NCBI GenBank assembly: GCA_041662485.1
Contig: JBAZSJ010000006.1
Span: 88,671 to 152,670, forward strand
Direction: 5' to 3'
Length of the DNA: 64,000 nucleotides
Source of the DNA: Rariglobus sp041662485
Lineage (GTDB): Bacteria > Verrucomicrobiota > Verrucomicrobiia > Opitutales > Opitutaceae
This document shows, piece after piece, positions 42,844-51,199 of this stretch (the first letter of the stretch is position 1; each line of letters begins with the position of its first letter). Both the position numbers and the translations under genes were made by a program. The notes under the pieces were generated by a model. The model made no database searches and was not told where the DNA came from. It saw nothing but the letters and a program-made list of their open reading frames with translations.

Positions 42844-44799
42844 ATGCGCAAAGAAAACCATTCTCATACATCCCGTTTCCAAGGGATTGCCGCCGTCATC
42901 GCGGTCCTCATCGTTTCTCCCTTCTTGTGGGCCCAAGTTCCCGACGCGGGCAAGGCCGCTGGAGCCACGACGACACCCGCGCCCACGCCACCAGCCGCAC
43001 CAAGCACACCGGCCGCGCCGTCCGGACAGGACAGCGGAAATTCAAACGGCCCCAGTTTGTTAAGCATGTTCGACCCTCAGACGGGAAACGTCACTTGGCA
43101 GGGCAAGACCTTCGATCCGAGTGAATCAAAGGTGCTCTTGGGTCGTTTTGAGCGCTACCTAGTGACGCCGGAAGCCAAGGAGGAAGCAGACTTGGCCTAC
43201 AATCAGACCCTGGATGAAATCTCCGCGACCCTTCAGGGGCGCAAGGGCGGCACGCTGGACCAGCGCATCGCCCAGGCTTGGCGGCTCCTCTACAAGGCGG
43301 CCGACTACGACGGGGACTCGCGGCTGAGCGAGACCCTCGCGAACAGCCTCATCAGCTACTGGCAGGCGAATTCGAAAATAAAAGACATCCTTCAAACCAA
43401 CAAGGATCTGGAGAAGAAGCGTGAGACGGCGGAGTCGAACATCACCCGAAACAAGGACTGGGACCGCAACGCGGTCCTGGAGAACATCCGCAACAGCAAG
43501 TCGCCAACTGCGACGGCCCCTGCTCGCGACTACGCGACCGACCCCTACAAGAAGAGGCTGGACGACGCGGAGAAGAGGATCGCCGACAATGAGAAGCTGG
43601 AGACGACCTCTCGGCTCAACCAGAAGCTGGAGTTCCAGGGGATGATCCTGCAGCTCTTCGCCCAGCGCCGGTTCCAGCACGTCCTGATCGCCCTGGATTT
43701 CTACCGCTACCTCTTCGCGGGCGAGCAGGGCGACATGGAGGCGGCGGAGGGGATGAAGAAGCAGCTGCTCGGCAACGCCGACATCCGCATCACCACCTCC
43801 GCCGTTGAGGCGCTCACGCGCGAGGCCGTGCGGGAGGTGGACTCGGGTTCCAGGGCGGTGCAGCACCTCCTCGACAAGGGCGAGATATACGAGGCCTCGC
43901 TGCGCATGATGGAGGTCTTCCACCTGGGCGAGTTCCTGCCCGTGGTGAAGACGTTCCCGCTCGACCAGAAGGACAAGCTGCGCGCCTCCGTCCACGGGAT
44001 GGGCGAGCTCGTCAACGCGATCTCCGCGAAGGACTTTGACCGGGCATCGACGCTGATCACGGAAATCAAGGCCAAGGTGCCCGACTTCGACGCCGTTAAG
44101 CCGAACGCCATCATCGTTGCTGCTAAGCAGACGAGCATGCTCGCGCTCCAGCAGGCGGGATACGCCGCGAAGCAGGGCAACATGAAGGACGCCGAGGAGG
44201 CCATCAAGGCGGCGATGATGGCCTGGCCCTCGAACCCGGCCATCGCCAAGTTCTCGAACGGGATGGAGCAGCGCTCCGACGTGGTCGACGTGGCGGGCAA
44301 GGACTTCGACCGCCTGCTGGCCAACGGCGAGTTCCGCTCGATCTACAACGACCGGTTCCGCTACGCGGCGGCGCTCCATGACGACGCGGAGCGGACCAAG
44401 AAGTTCACGGACGTCATGCGCCGGATGGAGCGGGTGGAAACCGCCATCGCCCAGGCCAAGGAGCTGGAGCGGACCCAGAACGTCCTCGGCGCCTGGGAAA
44501 TCGTGGAGCGCGCCTACCGGGCCTCGCCCGACGACCTGCAGATAAACCAGGTGCGGTCGAACCTCTCGGTGAAGGCCTCGGCCTTCGCCTCGCTGATCGC
44601 GCAGGCGGACGAGCAGGAAAAGCAGGGTAAGTCGGTGGATGCGCTCCTGGCCTTCCTCGCGGCCAAGGACAAGTATCCGGCAAGCTACTTCGCTGACGAC
44701 GGCATCGCACGCCTGTGCGGGAATATTTTGGAAAGCCGCGCGGGCGGCGCGGCCATGCCCGCCAAAGGCGCGACGGTGGCAAGCGGAGAAACGAAGTGA
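42844..44799 (+). CDS. Large secreted helical-repeat (TPR-like) protein
   Basis: 651 aa. Signal peptide to about residue 30 (VSPFLWAQ), a Pro/Ala/Thr-rich spacer (about 33-65), then alpha-helical repeats to the end, with a coiled coil at about 178-260 (DLEKKRETAESNITRNKDWD). Repeat-like segments such as AGYAAKQGNMKDAEEAIKAA and AWEIVERAYRASPDDLQINQ look like TPR. No enzymatic motif. It precedes the ABC transporter and may be its periplasmic partner (inference). Codon use favours GAG/AAG, unlike the flagellar genes. Confidence 0.7.
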   Translation: MRKENHSHTSRFQGIAAVIAVLIVSPFLWAQVPDAGKAAGATTTPAPTPPAAPSTPAAPSGQDSGNSNGPSLLSMFDPQTGNVTWQGKTFDPSESKVLLGRFERYLVTPEAKEEADLAYNQTLDEISATLQGRKGGTLDQRIAQAWRLLYKAADYDGDSRLSETLANSLISYWQANSKIKDILQTNKDLEKKRETAESNITRNKDWDRNAVLENIRNSKSPTATAPARDYATDPYKKRLDDAEKRIADNEKLETTSRLNQKLEFQGMILQLFAQRRFQHVLIALDFYRYLFAGEQGDMEAAEGMKKQLLGNADIRITTSAVEALTREAVREVDSGSRAVQHLLDKGEIYEASLRMMEVFHLGEFLPVVKTFPLDQKDKLRASVHGMGELVNAISAKDFDRASTLITEIKAKVPDFDAVKPNAIIVAAKQTSMLALQQAGYAAKQGNMKDAEEAIKAAMMAWPSNPAIAKFSNGMEQRSDVVDVAGKDFDRLLANGEFRSIYNDRFRYAAALHDDAERTKKFTDVMRRMERVETAIAQAKELERTQNVLGAWEIVERAYRASPDDLQINQVRSNLSVKASAFASLIAQADEQEKQGKSVDALLAFLAAKDKYPASYFADDGIARLCGNILESRAGGAAMPAKGATVASGETK

Positions 44800-44827
44800 T
44801 CGGGCATCAATGAATTCAATGTATAAA

Positions 44828-44900
44828 GTAGACGCGGCATCCTGCCGCGTTGCCAGTCTTCGTGAAGATGAACGGCGACGCGGCGGGACGCCGCGTCTAC
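44828..44900. repeat. REP-like inverted pair upstream of the ABC transporter gene
   Basis: Two 27-base arms beginning GTAGACGCGGC face each other (left 44828-44854, right 44874-44900, four mismatches), spaced by 19 bases. It lies entirely between the TPR-like gene and the chosen ABC start. A different sequence family from the element at 45671. Confidence 0.7.
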
Positions 44901-44927
44901 ATCAAACGCATCCGCCCGTCTAAATCC

Positions 44928-46619
44928 ATGTTTCTCACCCAAGGACTGACCGTCACCGCGCCCGACGGATCGAAGACGCTGCTGGCGGGAGTCGATGCCT
45001 CATTCCCACGCGTGGGCCTCCACGCCATCGTGGGTCCATCAGGCTGCGGCAAGACCACGCTCGCGAAGGCTCTGCTCGGGCTGGAGACGAGCACCGGACG
45101 GGTTGAGTTTGAAGGCAGGGCAGTCCGCGAGCCGGGGGACCTGACGGGCAAGGTGGGGTTTGCCCCGCAATTCAGCATCGCCAACCCCAAACTCACCGTG
45201 GAAGAGAGCCTTTCCTATGCGCTCGCCCTGCTCGTGAGGCCGGCCGAGGCGAGGCAGCCCCGGATGGGGTGGATTCTGAGGACGGTCGGATTGGAGGGGG
45301 CAAGAAATACGCGGGTGGAGAACCTGTCCGGCGGGCAGTTGCGCAGGCTCGGGCTGGGGCTGGAACTGGTGAACGACCCGGCGTGGCTCGTGTGCGACGA
45401 GGTGACCTCGGGGCTCGACCCGCGCTCGGAGGACCAGATCTTGGACGTGCTGCGCGGCCTCGCCCAGGAAAGGGGGAAATCGTTCCTTTGCATCATCCAC
45501 AATCTCTCGAAGCTGCCGATCTTCGACCGGATAACGGTGCTCGGCCAGGGCGAGCTGCTTTTCCAGGGGACCTACTCCGAGTTTCTGATTCATTTCGGGA
45601 TCACCGACCCGCTGCACCTCTACGAGCGGCTGAACGCGGAACCCATTACGCATTGGCAATCCATTTCATCCTGTAGGAGCCTGCTTGCAGGCGATTTCGA
45701 GACCCCGGAGCCTGATCCATCGCCTGCAAGCAGGCTCCTACAGGGAAACCTATCGCAAAAGCCGGGCATGGCCTCGCAGACGTGGACGCTCCTGCATCGG
45801 CGTTGGCGCCTGTTCTGGCGCGACCGGGGCAACCTGCTGGCCATGGCGGGGATCACGTTCGGGTTTCCCATGCTCGTGGCCATCTTCGCGCTGGGCGGCC
45901 TGCCGCAGATAAGCGGTATGGCGCTGGACTCCACGGCGGGGTTCTTGGAGTCGCTGCAGCAGAGCATGCGGCATCAGCGCGAGGCTACGCATGCGGCCAA
46001 CCTCGTGGTCGGGCTGGTTCTCTTTCAGGTGATCCTGCTGGGGCTGACCGGCACGAACAACGGCGCACGGGAAATCGCCGCGGAGCGGCTCATCTACGAG
46101 AAGGAGCGCATGAACGGTCTGCGCTTCACGGCCTACGCCTTCTCCAAGGTTATTTTCTTCGCAGGGCTCGCGGGCCTGCAGGGCCTCTGGATGGCTATCT
46201 TCGTGAAATTGGTCTGCCGGTTTCCCGGACACTGGTCGGACCAGCTCATGGTGCTGTCCCTCTCGTGCGTGGCCATGACGCTGGTGAGCCTGGGTATTTC
46301 GGCGGTGTCGCGCACGGCGGAGCGGGCGTCGTTCTCGTCGGTGTTCCTCGTCGGACTGCAGCTGCCGCTGTCGGGGGTCGTGCTGGCCCTGCCCGACTAC
46401 CTCCTTTGGGTCTGCCGCCCCTTCGTGAACGCCTTCTGGGCGTGGGCGGGGTATTTCAACGCGATGACGAACACGCGTATCTACGACGCCTTCCGCCTCA
46501 CGAACGAGCGCTGGCTGCCGTCGTCCGATGTGTCACTCGTCGTCCTCTCGCTTCAGGCGCTGGCGGGCATCGGGATGATCCTCTACGGCTGCCGCCGTTT
46601 GAGATGGGGCGCGGCATGA
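44928..46619 (+). CDS. ABCG-type half transporter (ATPase plus permease) with REP-encoded linker
   Basis: 563 aa from ATG 44928; the upstream start at 44850 lies within a repeat and is rejected. ATPase domain 1-235: Walker A GPSGCGKTT (36-44), signature LSGGQ (133-137), Walker B WLVCDEVTSGLD (153-164), H191. Permease domain about 290-563 with six membrane helices (RRWRLFWRDRGNLLAMAGIT, NNGAREIAAERLIYEKERMN). NBD-TMD order is that of ABCG/PDR-like exporters. Residues about 248-272 are encoded by a 73-bp perfect-arm REP pair that keeps the frame open. Substrate unknown. Confidence 0.85.
   Translation: MFLTQGLTVTAPDGSKTLLAGVDASFPRVGLHAIVGPSGCGKTTLAKALLGLETSTGRVEFEGRAVREPGDLTGKVGFAPQFSIANPKLTVEESLSYALALLVRPAEARQPRMGWILRTVGLEGARNTRVENLSGGQLRRLGLGLELVNDPAWLVCDEVTSGLDPRSEDQILDVLRGLAQERGKSFLCIIHNLSKLPIFDRITVLGQGELLFQGTYSEFLIHFGITDPLHLYERLNAEPITHWQSISSCRSLLAGDFETPEPDPSPASRLLQGNLSQKPGMASQTWTLLHRRWRLFWRDRGNLLAMAGITFGFPMLVAIFALGGLPQISGMALDSTAGFLESLQQSMRHQREATHAANLVVGLVLFQVILLGLTGTNNGAREIAAERLIYEKERMNGLRFTAYAFSKVIFFAGLAGLQGLWMAIFVKLVCRFPGHWSDQLMVLSLSCVAMTLVSLGISAVSRTAERASFSSVFLVGLQLPLSGVVLALPDYLLWVCRPFVNAFWAWAGYFNAMTNTRIYDAFRLTNERWLPSSDVSLVVLSLQALAGIGMILYGCRRLRWGAA
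45671..45743. repeat. REP pair inside the ABC transporter gene
   Basis: Two perfect 25-base inverted arms, CTGTAGGAGCCTGCTTGCAG then GCGAT, and its complement (45719-45743), around a 23-base spacer. This is REP/BIME architecture (RAYT-type mobile palindromes) normally found between genes. Here it sits in frame between the ATPase and permease domains. Confidence 0.85.
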
Positions 46620-46686
46620 AAAGAGAGTCATTGAACAGTCCCCTTATCTCATCGACTCCCCGTTGGAGCAGCCTCCCACGTTCAAC

Positions 46687-47001
46687 CTGTTCTCCTTGTT
46701 GCCAAGTTTGATCTCAAACTTGGCAACAAGAACATTCCTTCCGGCGGCAAGAACATGCTTTCTGTCAATAAGGAGCTTCTTTTTGGTCGAAAGAAGCTTC
46801 TGTGCACCCGTAAGGATATGCTGTTTTCCAAAAAGAACGTCCTTTCCACCTGAAAGAACATTCCCGGAGGCAGGTTTGATGTTCTTTTCATGGGAAAGCT
46901 GCTCCTGAACGACGGGGAGAACATTCTTTCCGGTAGAAAGAATATTCCGGGAGGCAGAAAGCGGGTCAAATCCGACGGGAAGTCCCTTCTTTTGAACATT
47001 T
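46687..47001. repeat. Array of about fifteen degenerate 21-bp tandem repeats
   Basis: Starting at 46729, thirteen consecutive units of exactly 21 bases can be laid out with no indel, and two weaker units precede them (46687, 46708). Consensus is near AGAACATTCTTTCCGGNNGAA; examples are AGAACATTCCTTCCGGCGGC, AGAACATGCTTTCTGTCAAT and AGAACATTCTTTCCGGTAGA (20 of 21 bases each). No spacers, so not CRISPR. The minus strand is open through the whole array as heptapeptide repeats (FLPERMF-like) from an ATG at 46999. A 10-bp stem GCCAAGTTTG/CAAACTTGGC at 46701-46724 overlaps the left end. Confidence 0.8.
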
Positions 47002-47002
47002 C

Positions 47003-47100
47003 AAATAAAACTGTAGCCTCAAAGGAGATCGGACCTCCGGGTCCGATCTGATTAGACGTCCTTGAAAGATCATCATGACGGACCTGGAGGTCCGTCCTCC
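47003..47100. repeat. MITE-like element with GGACCT palindromes
   Basis: The left end AAATAAAACTGTAGCC matches the terminal repeat of the elements at 35247, 54278 and 63328. Inside are GATCGGACCTCCGGGTCCGA (from 47027) and GACGGACCTGGAGGTCCGTC (47077-47096), as in the 35247 copy. The right terminal repeat is not recognisable, so the copy may be truncated. Confidence 0.65.
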
Positions 47101-47302
47101 GATAGCCGCCCCGGACATTCGGCCCAAGCGCGCAACCCGACCTCAAGCCGGCGGGATTTGTGCCGATGACGCGAAGTGAAACCACTTCCCGTCCGATGAC
47201 TCCCCAGTATTCACACCGGTCGTTGCCGAGGGTGACGCGCATGCGTGCCCCCATGTTCCGCGTGCGCGCCACGGAACCGCCCCGAAGCACGGAAGCGAAA
47301 CC

Positions 47303-50300
47303 ATGAGCGAGGCCTGCAAAGAAGCCCCCCCAGAACAGTCGCTGCTCGACGCCATGTCCGCCGCGCTTGAGTCCGACGGCCTGCTGCTCGACGCCGACGG
47401 CGTCATCCTGACCTCCACCGCCGGCGCCGATGGCCGCGTCGGGGAAAACTACCTGCTGCGCGCCCACCCCTCCCTGGTCGTCGGGCTCAAGGAACTCCTC
47501 TCGGGAAAACGCCCCTCGTTCGCCGGCGAATACCTCCGCGTCGATCCGCGCGGACAACGCAAATACCGCGTGCGCGCGTCCCCCAGGAAACACCACGGCG
47601 GCGCCATGGTCGTCCAGCGCGACATCACCCACGAACAACGCACCACCACCCGCGAACAGGCCCGCCTCGCCCTCGTCGCCGGCAAAACCACCAACGGCGT
47701 CGTCATGACCGACGCCGCCGGCCTGGTCGAGTGGGTCAACGACGGCTTCACCCGGATTTCTGGCTATTCCCTCGCGGAAATGACCGGCCGCAAACCCGGC
47801 CAAATTCTCCAAGGTCCCGAAACCGACGGACGCACCGTCGCCAAAATCCAGTCGGCGCTCGCGCGCGGCGAATCCGTCGAGGCCGACCTGCTCAACTACC
47901 ATCGCGACGGACATCCATATTGGATCAACACCAAGATCGACCCGCTGCGGGGTGACGACGGCCAGATAACCGGCTTCATCGGCATCCAATCCGAAATCAC
48001 CGAACGCTACAACATGGAGGCGCTGCACCAGACCATTCTGGCCGGCGCCGCCATCTCCATCATCGCCACCGACCTCGACGGCGTCATCCGCGTCTTCAAC
48101 CCCGCCGCCGAGCGCATGCTCGGTTATGCCGCCGCGGACATGGTGGGGCTGCGCACCCCCGCGCACTTCCACGACATGGATGAGGTCGCCCGCCGCGCCG
48201 TGGAATTGTCCGGCGAGGACGGCGTTCCATGCGCGCCGGGCTTCGAGGTGTTGATCCGCCGCCCGCGCGAAACCGGACGGCCCGAGGAGCGCGCATGGAC
48301 CTACCTCGCTCGCGACGGCGCCCGCATCCCCGTCCACATGGTCATCTCCGCCATGCGCAACAAGAGCGGGAAACTGACCGGCTATGTCGGCATGGCGCAA
48401 AACGTGTCCGCCCAGCATGCGTCCGAGCGGGCCCGCCACGAAATTTCCGGACGCCTGAGCGCCATCGCCGCGCTCATCCCGGGCATGGTTTTCCAATACA
48501 GACTTCGGCCGGACGGCACCGCCTGCTTTCCCTATGCGAGCGACGGCATCCGCAATATCTACGGAGTCTCCCCCGACTCGGTGCGCGACGACGCCTCCTT
48601 CATGCTCGATGTGGTTCACCCCGACGATCTCGCGATGGTCGAGGCGTCCATCCGGCGCTCCGCCGAGACGCTCGAACCCTGGTCTCTCGAATACCGCGTC
48701 CGCCTGCCCGACCAAATGGAGCGCTGGCTGCTCGGCAACGCCGCCCCTTCGCGCGACGCCCTGGGCGGCACCCTCTGGCACGGCCACATCATCGACATCA
48801 CCGAGCGCAAACGCGAACAGCAGGTGATGCGCGCGAACGAGCTGCGCTGGCGCTTCGCCCTCGACGGCTCCGGCGACGGCATCTGGGACTGGGACACCCT
48901 CGCCGGCACCGTTTTTTTCTCGCGCCGGTGGAAGGAGATGCTCGGCTACGCCCCCGAGGAGATCGGCGACAGCCTTTCGGAATGGACCGGCCGCCTCCAC
49001 TCCGAGGACAAGCCGGCGGTGCGCCATGAGCTGCGGCGCCTCTTCTCGGGCAAAATCGACCTCTATCAAAGCCGGCACCGCCTGCGCTGCCGCGACGGCT
49101 CCTATCGATGGATCCTCGATCGCGGCAAGATCATCGAACGCAATCCCGACGGCACCCCGCGCCGGCTCATCGGCACCCTCACCGACATCCACGCCCAGAT
49201 GGAATCCGCCCTGGATCTCCAAAAATCGAAGCGCGAACTCGAAGACGCCAACGCCCAGCTAGGCGAATCCATCGCCCACGCCAACGAAATGGCCCGGCAG
49301 GCGACCGCCGCCAACGTCGCCAAAAGCCGGTTCCTCGCGAACATGAGCCACGAGATCCGCACCCCCATCAACGGGATGCTCGGCATGGTCGGCCTGCTGC
49401 TCGACACCAGGCTCGATCCCGAGCAGCGCGGTTTCGCCGAGGCCGCGCGCCTGAGCGGCGAAAACCTGCTCCATCTCATCAACGACATCCTCGATTTCTC
49501 CAAGATCGAGGCCGGCAAACTGGAGCTGGAGACCATCGACTTCGACCTGCCCAACCTGGTCGAGGAGGCCCTTGAGCTCCTCTCATTGCCCGCCCACGAA
49601 CGCGGCCTGGAACTGGCCATGGTGCTTGCCCCCGGCGCCCCTCGGCGCGTGCGCGGCGACCCCGGCCGCATCCGGCAGATTCTGGTCAACCTGCTGGGCA
49701 ACGCCGTCAAGTTCACCGAACACGGCGAGGTCGTCGTCCGCATCGGCCTGCGCTCCGGGGAAGAGGAGCGCGCCCTGCTGTCCTTCAGCGTGAGCGACAC
49801 CGGCGTGGGCATCTCGCCGGAACGCGTCCACACCCTTTTCAAGCCGTTCTCGCAGGTGGATTCGTCCACCACCCGCCGGTATGGCGGCACCGGGCTCGGC
49901 CTGGCCATCTCGCGCCAGCTGGTCGAATTGATGGGCGGCGAAATTTCCCTGCAAAGCCGCCTGGGCGCCGGCAGCACGTTTACCTTTCTGCTGCCGTTGC
50001 CGGCCATCCCCGAAACCGCCCCGCCGCCCCGGCCCGCCTGGGCCGGACGCCGCGTCCTGCTCATCGAGCCCCATCGCCCGACCGCCGACCACGTCTGCCT
50101 GTTGCTCGACACCGCCGGCGTCCATTGCGAGGTGGCGTCCTCGGTCGTCTCGGTCATCGACCGGCTCTCCTCTCCGGCCGGCGCCGCCTGCGACGTGCTC
50201 CTGCTGGCCGACCGCGCCCCCGGCGCCTGCGAAGCCATCGCCGCCGCACGCCCGGATGGCGCCGCACGCCTGCCCGTGGTCGTCCTCACCAGCCTGGTGG

Positions 50301-51199
50301 GCCGCGCCGCCCTCCCGGGGGCGACCTCTTTCGTCCCCAAACCCGTGCGCGCCGCCGCCCTGTTGCGCGCCTTGGCCGCCCTGTTCGAGCCCGTCGCCGC
50401 CACCCCCGCCGCAGATGCGCTTCCTCCGGCCAACCGGATCGGCTGGCGCCTGCTGCTGGTCGAGGACAACTCCATCAACCAGCGCGTGGCCCTCGCCGTT
50501 CTCCGCCGGCTCGGCTACCAGGCCGATGTCGCCGCCGACGGCCGCGAAGCGCTCGCCGCCCTCTGCCGCGCCCCCTACGATCTCGTGCTCATGGATTGCC
50601 AGATGCCCGAGATGGACGGCTACGAGGCCACCCGCGCCATCCGCGCCGAGGGCAGTCCCGTGCTGGATCGCACGATCCCCGTCATCGCCATGACCGCCAA
50701 CGCCCTGAAAGGCGACCGCGAGCACTGCCTGGCCGCCGGCATGGACGACTACCTGACCAAGCCGATCGACAGCAAAGCCCTGGCCGAACGCCTCGCCCTC
50801 TACCTCGCGATGCGCCCCCGCCCGCCCGCGCCTCCGGTCGCCATAGATTGGGCCGAGCTGGTCGAAAGCATCGGCGGCGACGAAACGCTGGCCCGCGAAC
50901 TCGTCGCCCAGTTCTGCCTCGATGCCTCGGACCATTTGGAACGCGCCCGGACGGCCCACCGCGCCGGCGACGCCGCCGTCCTCCGCCGCGCCCTCCGCAA
51001 CCTTAAATCCTCGGCCGAAAATTTCTCCGCCAAAGGCCTGCTTTTCGCCGCCGCCGAGGCCGAATCCCTCCTCTCCCGCGGCCTTGATATGTCCGCCGCC
51101 TTATCCGGTCTTGCGACCGAGTTGAAATCGGTGCTGGCTGAATCTTCGGCTCCGCCGGTTGGGCTTTCCCGACGGGCTCCGATCAACTCCTCCCCGTGA
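47303..51199 (+). CDS. Multi-PAS hybrid histidine kinase with degenerate receiver and Hpt domains
   Basis: 1298 aa, no clear transmembrane helix, so probably cytoplasmic. About five PAS/PAC modules (25-640; e.g. GYSLAEMTGRKPGQILQGPE), HisKA with FLANMSHEIRTPINGMLG (H683), HATPase (about 780-900, NLLGNAVKFTEHGE, GTGLGLAISRQLVELMGG), a degenerate receiver (about 915-1030), an intact receiver with D1098 (LVLMDCQMPEMDGYEA) and a C-terminal Hpt-like domain in which the expected His is R1232 (LRNLKSSAENF). The last step of a normal phosphorelay is therefore missing. Its stop overlaps the next gene start (TGATG). Confidence 0.88.
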   Translation: MSEACKEAPPEQSLLDAMSAALESDGLLLDADGVILTSTAGADGRVGENYLLRAHPSLVVGLKELLSGKRPSFAGEYLRVDPRGQRKYRVRASPRKHHGGAMVVQRDITHEQRTTTREQARLALVAGKTTNGVVMTDAAGLVEWVNDGFTRISGYSLAEMTGRKPGQILQGPETDGRTVAKIQSALARGESVEADLLNYHRDGHPYWINTKIDPLRGDDGQITGFIGIQSEITERYNMEALHQTILAGAAISIIATDLDGVIRVFNPAAERMLGYAAADMVGLRTPAHFHDMDEVARRAVELSGEDGVPCAPGFEVLIRRPRETGRPEERAWTYLARDGARIPVHMVISAMRNKSGKLTGYVGMAQNVSAQHASERARHEISGRLSAIAALIPGMVFQYRLRPDGTACFPYASDGIRNIYGVSPDSVRDDASFMLDVVHPDDLAMVEASIRRSAETLEPWSLEYRVRLPDQMERWLLGNAAPSRDALGGTLWHGHIIDITERKREQQVMRANELRWRFALDGSGDGIWDWDTLAGTVFFSRRWKEMLGYAPEEIGDSLSEWTGRLHSEDKPAVRHELRRLFSGKIDLYQSRHRLRCRDGSYRWILDRGKIIERNPDGTPRRLIGTLTDIHAQMESALDLQKSKRELEDANAQLGESIAHANEMARQATAANVAKSRFLANMSHEIRTPINGMLGMVGLLLDTRLDPEQRGFAEAARLSGENLLHLINDILDFSKIEAGKLELETIDFDLPNLVEEALELLSLPAHERGLELAMVLAPGAPRRVRGDPGRIRQILVNLLGNAVKFTEHGEVVVRIGLRSGEEERALLSFSVSDTGVGISPERVHTLFKPFSQVDSSTTRRYGGTGLGLAISRQLVELMGGEISLQSRLGAGSTFTFLLPLPAIPETAPPPRPAWAGRRVLLIEPHRPTADHVCLLLDTAGVHCEVASSVVSVIDRLSSPAGAACDVLLLADRAPGACEAIAAARPDGAARLPVVVLTSLVGRAALPGATSFVPKPVRAAALLRALAALFEPVAATPAADALPPANRIGWRLLLVEDNSINQRVALAVLRRLGYQADVAADGREALAALCRAPYDLVLMDCQMPEMDGYEATRAIRAEGSPVLDRTIPVIAMTANALKGDREHCLAAGMDDYLTKPIDSKALAERLALYLAMRPRPPAPPVAIDWAELVESIGGDETLARELVAQFCLDASDHLERARTAHRAGDAAVLRRALRNLKSSAENFSAKGLLFAAAEAESLLSRGLDMSAALSGLATELKSVLAESSAPPVGLSRRAPINSSP

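Larger units (their letters stand above)
46620..47302. other. 683-bp gap after the ABC transporter gene
   Basis: No conventional gene. Contents in order: the hairpin at 46701-46724, the 21-bp repeat array (46687-47001), the MITE-like element at 47003-47100, then about 200 bases leading to the histidine kinase, in which I see no promoter match. A 105-codon minus-strand reading frame coincides with the repeat array. Confidence 0.6.

Noticed and set aside
44850..44927. Upstream start of the ABC transporter
   Set aside because: It lies inside the REP-like inverted pair and adds residues unlike any ABC N-terminus.
46687..47001. 21-bp array as a CRISPR
   Set aside because: Units are contiguous with no spacers and too degenerate; no cas genes nearby.
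46682..49222. Minus-strand 846-codon open frame opposite the first hybrid kinase
   Set aside because: It is an antisense shadow of high-GC coding sequence (low-complexity Gly/Ala/Asp/Val translation); only its last 105 codons, over the 21-bp array, are of interest.
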